33,972 bases of DNA from Thamnocephalis sphaerospora (taxonomy: Eukaryota > Zoopagomycota > Zoopagomycetes > Zoopagales > Sigmoideomycetaceae). Shown here piece after piece: positions 31,068-33,972 of the stretch; within the stretch, counting starts at the first letter, position 1; each line of letters begins with the position of its first letter. A program made the position numbers and the translations under genes. The notes under the pieces were generated by a model. That model worked only from the letters and a program-made list of their open reading frames with translations, was not told the DNA's origin and ran no database searches. Location: the NCBI GenBank assembly GCA_003614735.1, contig KZ992537.1, positions 1-33,972 of the forward strand, read 5' to 3'.

Positions 31068-32764
31068 ATGGTAAGCAGACCCGAGGATATGGCCGTCTGG
31101 CCGACCGGCTAACGGTCGCAGAGCACTCGCTTTGATCCAACGGCCGTGGGCCTACCTGCCGAGTTTCGCTTCAGCACCTACGCGGGGCTGAAGGGCTGAG
31201 GCTGCAAGGGTAAGTGTGGGATCTGCTGCATTCACGGCGTTGTCAGAGCATATGCGCATGCTAAGGCGTACGACGCCTACTGCGGCATAGTGCCTCAGGC
31301 AGAGCTACTTGGCCTGCTTGAGGCGTCGGGGATCAGTGGCGACGACGGCAGGGCGGCAGCGCCCCAGGCCGAGGACAGCGGCGCGGCGGATGCATCGACC
31401 GTGGAGACCATCTCTGGCACAGACGACTGCAGCATCACGCCGACCGCTGTGGATGGCGTTTGGCTGGCGCAGACGACAGACTTTTTCTATCCGCTGGTGG
31501 ACGATCCTTACACCATGGTAGGCGGCGATGTTTGCTGCCGTGCGTTTGGTTTTGGCTCACCAGGCCACGTCAACCATCGACAGGGCAAAGTGGCGTGTGC
31601 CAATGTACTCTCGGATTTGTATGCAGTGGGCGTTGCGCGCTGCGACACCATGCTGATGCTGCTGGGCGTCAGTACGCAGCTTGCCGACCCGGATGTACGC
31701 CGTACGGCGACCGCATTGTGCATGCGCGGGTTTCGGGATTTGGCCATGCAGGCAGGCACGCGCGTCACGGGCGGCCAGACAGTGCGCAATCCATGGTTTG
31801 TCGTGGGCGGTGTGGCCAGCGCTGTGGTTGCCGAGTCGCAGATGATCAGGTATGGCCTGCCAGGGGGGAAGGTATATGCGCTCGTAACAAGCTGACCCCG
31901 TTGATCGGACGCTGGCTAGGCCGGTGCATGCACAGCCAGGCGACGTGCTGGTGCTGACCAAGCCGCTCGGCACGCAGCCTACTGTCGTGGCGTATGGCTA
32001 TTTGGCGGATAAAGCCAAGATGGCCCGCTTGGATGGCATCGTCAGTCGTCAGCAATGTAGGTTTGTCTGCACTATGCTGCATACTGGCCGGCACGCGCAT
32101 AACCTGCTGACCTGCAACGATCCAGTGATACACTGCTACGACCAAGCGGTGGCCTCCATGGCGCGGCTGAATCAAACTGGTGCTGAACTGATGCATCGAT
32201 ATGGTAATGGTCAAGTGGCTATTTTCTTTCCTCTGGCTGCATCTGACGCAACAAATGCGCGCTTGACGTGGCATTAGACGCTCATGCTGCCACTGATGTC
32301 ACCGGCTTTGGCTTAATAGGCCATGCGCAAAACCTGGCGGCAGGCCAGACATGTGGCGTAGACTTTGTTATTCACACATTGCCAGTGCTGCCACATGCTC
32401 TGGCGCTTGACACAATCACTGGCTTTGGACTTTTGGAAGGTCGCTCGCCAGAGACATCAGGTGCGGAATGGCACAAGCGCACTTTTGTCTGCAATGCTGT
32501 ACCAACACGTCGCGTATGTAGGTGGACTGCTGGTCGCTTTGCCCGCCAAACAGGCGCCGGCCTTTGTGGCAGAGATCAGTCAGCGTGATGGCTGGCCAGC
32601 CTTTATCGTTGGTGATGTGATCCAAGGTAGGCGTGCTTGGTTCAGTTGTGCGCAAGGCATCCAACTAACGCTGTGTGGGCAAAGGCACCGGTCAAGCTCG
32701 TCTTGCACCTGAAGCACAGCTACGCATGCCGATCGTCGAGGTGGATTTGGACGCACCGATGTAG
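31068..32764 (+). CDS. selD: Selenophosphate synthetase (SelD/SEPHS2-type) with in-frame UGA selenocysteine, 388 aa, nine exons
   Basis: SelD makes selenophosphate from selenide and ATP, the selenium donor for selenocysteine. Exons: 31068-31070 (only the ATG), 31122-31209, 31291-31517, 31584-31849, 31920-32056, 32126-32203, 32278-32460, 32522-32626, 32685-32764; total 1167 nt counting the in-frame TGA. Exon 2 reads AGLKG-UGA-GCK, then VPQAELL across the splice, matching the SEPHS2 active-site loop with Sec followed by the catalytic Lys. Later blocks are [81 protein letters not shown] and [13 protein letters not shown]. Intron 31518-31583 is 66 nt and stop-free, so it would be read through by a naive translation; homologues go straight from DPYTM to GKVACAN. 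The TGA cannot be a normal stop, because homology continues for over 350 residues. The start is inferred, since no ATG precedes the Sec codon in exon 2. Confidence 0.94.
31197..31199 (+). other. Selenocysteine codon (TGA) at the SelD active site
   Basis: The TGA lies in the frame fixed by both flanking exons, between LKG and GCK, exactly where other SelD proteins have Cys or Sec. TGA is a normal stop elsewhere in the window (CCDC174), so a general reassignment of TGA is unlikely. Confidence 0.92.
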
Positions 32765-33168
32765 TGCACGCTTGCGGCCAAAGTGTCATCACTGTTCACG
32801 CCGACTGCCTGCCGCTCGAACTGAGGCGTGTGTGCGTGAAACCCTCATAACCTGTCTGCTCCAGCGGACGCGCGCGCACACGTTGGATTAGCACGGAAGC
32901 GCCGAGTTTGCATGATCCCCCACACTGGGCACAGTGGTTTGGACCGCTAGCGGTTTGCGGCGACCACAGTGCTCGCGTGTGTGTCCGGCAAGCTTGGCAG
33001 CAGCCGTGGGCTGTCGGTTAGACAGTCGGCGTTGAACGTATGGCACGCTGGTTCACACATTCCACTCAATAGACTACCACGTCGTGTCGACGTCATAGTG
33101 TGCGGACATTTATAATGCACCAGCAAAGGATGGGCGTGTGCCAGTTGCTTACGCACGTTTCCACTAGC
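32765..33168. other. SelD 3' flank and intergenic region, 404 bp
   Basis: A SECIS element would be expected in the SelD 3' UTR. Only two RTGA quartets occur: GTGA at 32837 and ATGA near 32912. GTGA is preceded by GCGTGTGTGC, which can pair with GCGCGCGCAC after a GGAC at 32876, but the part between is too short and unpaired for helix II. No convincing SECIS was found by eye. Confidence 0.4.
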
Positions 33169-33820
33169 ATGCCAACGACCGCCACAACCAGTTCCATGTT
33201 CACCAACACCATCTCTTCCTTCGCTCCACTATCGCAGAAACGTCGTCTGTTGCTTATTCTTGGCATTCTTGGCACGTTAACCCTCTTTCTAGTAGCTCGT
33301 GTGCACGCCATGTCCGAGTCGCTCAAGGAGCTGTCGGCCGAATACGCGCGTCTGCGCAGTATCCACGGAGCATTCTCTTCTGGCGCAGGAGAAGAGAGAA
33401 AGTGGGTGCCAGAGGTGGACGCTTTCGACGGCAAAAAACACCAAGTCATGCAGGTGGGTGGTGCGCACAGGTGGCCGACAGAGCAGCACGGGCTGATGGC
33501 GTTCTGTTCGCCAGGCCCTGCAAAAGGCGTTGGGAAAGCCCGGAACGCCGATGCAGGACATTGTCGAAGCTATGGGCAAGCCGGATGACCTGGCCACCGC
33601 CGAGTCTAGCGACCAGGACGCAGCCAATACCGATCAATCCGCGGGGGTGCAGATGATGCCAGGCCCGGTGATTGGCAGCGAGAGTGGGCACGACTCGACG
33701 ACGCAGCTGCCCATCTATGCCATTTACTTTTGGCGTGGCAAGCACGACTATCTCTGGTTCAAATCGAATAGCGAAACAGAAAAAGTCATCGGCTCGGGCT
33801 GGCATTGCACGCTCGAGTAA
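33169..33820 (+). CDS. Small type II membrane protein with WRGKHDYLWF motif, 196 aa, two exons
   Basis: Exon 1 is 33169-33453 and exon 2 is 33515-33820; the 61-nt intron runs GTGGGTG to GCCAG and keeps frame. Residues 26-45 (about LLLILGILGTLTLFLVARV) form one membrane span after a short basic KRR, so the C-terminal part should face the lumen or outside. A helical segment (SESLKELSAEYARLR) follows. The C-terminal domain has GKPGTPMQDIVEAMGKPDDL and IYAIYFWRGKHDYLWF with a final GSGWHC. I recall this W-R-G-x-H-D-Y-L block from uncharacterised fungal proteins, but I know no function for it. The ATG at 33169 has A at -3; a second in-frame ATG at 33196 is possible. A poly(A) signal follows. Confidence 0.78.
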
Positions 33821-33903
33821 ACATACCAAGGATTACGCACATGTAATCTGTTCATTCATTCGTCGCAGGCACGATAACTGTGCTGCAACATAGTGTCGAA
33901 CAA

Positions 33904-33909
33904 AATAAA
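33904..33909 (+). terminator. AATAAA poly(A) signal after the type II membrane protein gene
   Basis: AATAAA lies 84 nt after the stop codon at 33818-33820, in an A-rich context. The 3' flank then continues to the window edge; an ATG at 33929 could open another gene, but only about 14 codons are visible. Confidence 0.55.
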
Positions 33910-33972
33910 GATAGGCCTTACACAGCGTCATGCTGGACACCAGCGTTCACCTGCCGCGCTGGATTGGCCTCT

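Noticed and set aside
31197-31199. TGA in SelD as a disabling nonsense mutation
   Set aside because: It falls exactly on the Sec/Cys active-site position, and the rest of the 388-codon gene is intact and conserved.
32821-32890. SECIS-like stem GCGTGTGTGC-GTGA paired with GGAC-GCGCGCGCAC
   Set aside because: Helix I can form with G-U pairs, but only 26 nt separate the quartets and they do not pair, so helix II and the apical loop are missing.

Overview
The window is a stretch of eukaryotic nuclear genome with a high gene density outside four long gene-poor stretches. Nearly all introns are short (about 50-90 nt), start with GT and end with AG; one starts with GC. Gene content and sequence style suggest an early-diverging fungus. 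The pointers are a PHO80/PCL-type cyclin with a long low-complexity tail, a small type II membrane protein of a kind I associate with fungi, ATG4, a CCDC174 spliceosome protein, phenylalanine hydroxylase and a selenocysteine-containing SelD. This placement is an inference, and another unicellular opisthokont or protist is not excluded.

Layout: (1) 1-3593: a partial ATG4 autophagy protease (minus) diverges from CCDC174 (plus, 9 exons). (2) 3594-5154: no gene recognised. (3) 5155-7746: phenylalanine hydroxylase (plus), interrupted by a long perfect hairpin built partly from an inverted copy of its own 3' end, then an unknown small gene. (4) 7747-16776: a single-exon cyclin (minus, 9266-10546) flanked by long gene-free sequence that is purine-rich on the plus strand and full of microsatellites. 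(5) 16777-24549: four minus-strand genes in tandem, namely a giant RNA-repair enzyme (2H phosphoesterase, helical region, dual-specificity phosphatase, P-loop kinase, RNA ligase), a reticulon-like ER membrane protein, pterin-4a-carbinolamine dehydratase, and delta-aminolevulinate dehydratase. (6) 25422-28223: a 933-residue LRR protein (minus). (7) 28224-31067: no confident gene. (8) 31068-33820: selenophosphate synthetase SelD with an in-frame UGA at its active site (plus, 9 exons), then a small type II membrane protein.

Functional links: phenylalanine hydroxylase oxidises tetrahydrobiopterin to the 4a-carbinolamine, and the carbinolamine dehydratase about 15 kb away starts its recycling. SelD makes the selenium donor for selenocysteine and here needs selenocysteine itself, so the organism should have the whole Sec pathway. 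The RNA-repair protein appears to hold end-healing and sealing activities in one chain.

Exon boundaries were read by eye from splice signals, conservation of reading frame and remembered family sequences. No database search was possible. I saw no transposon, viral relic, CRISPR array, rRNA or tRNA.
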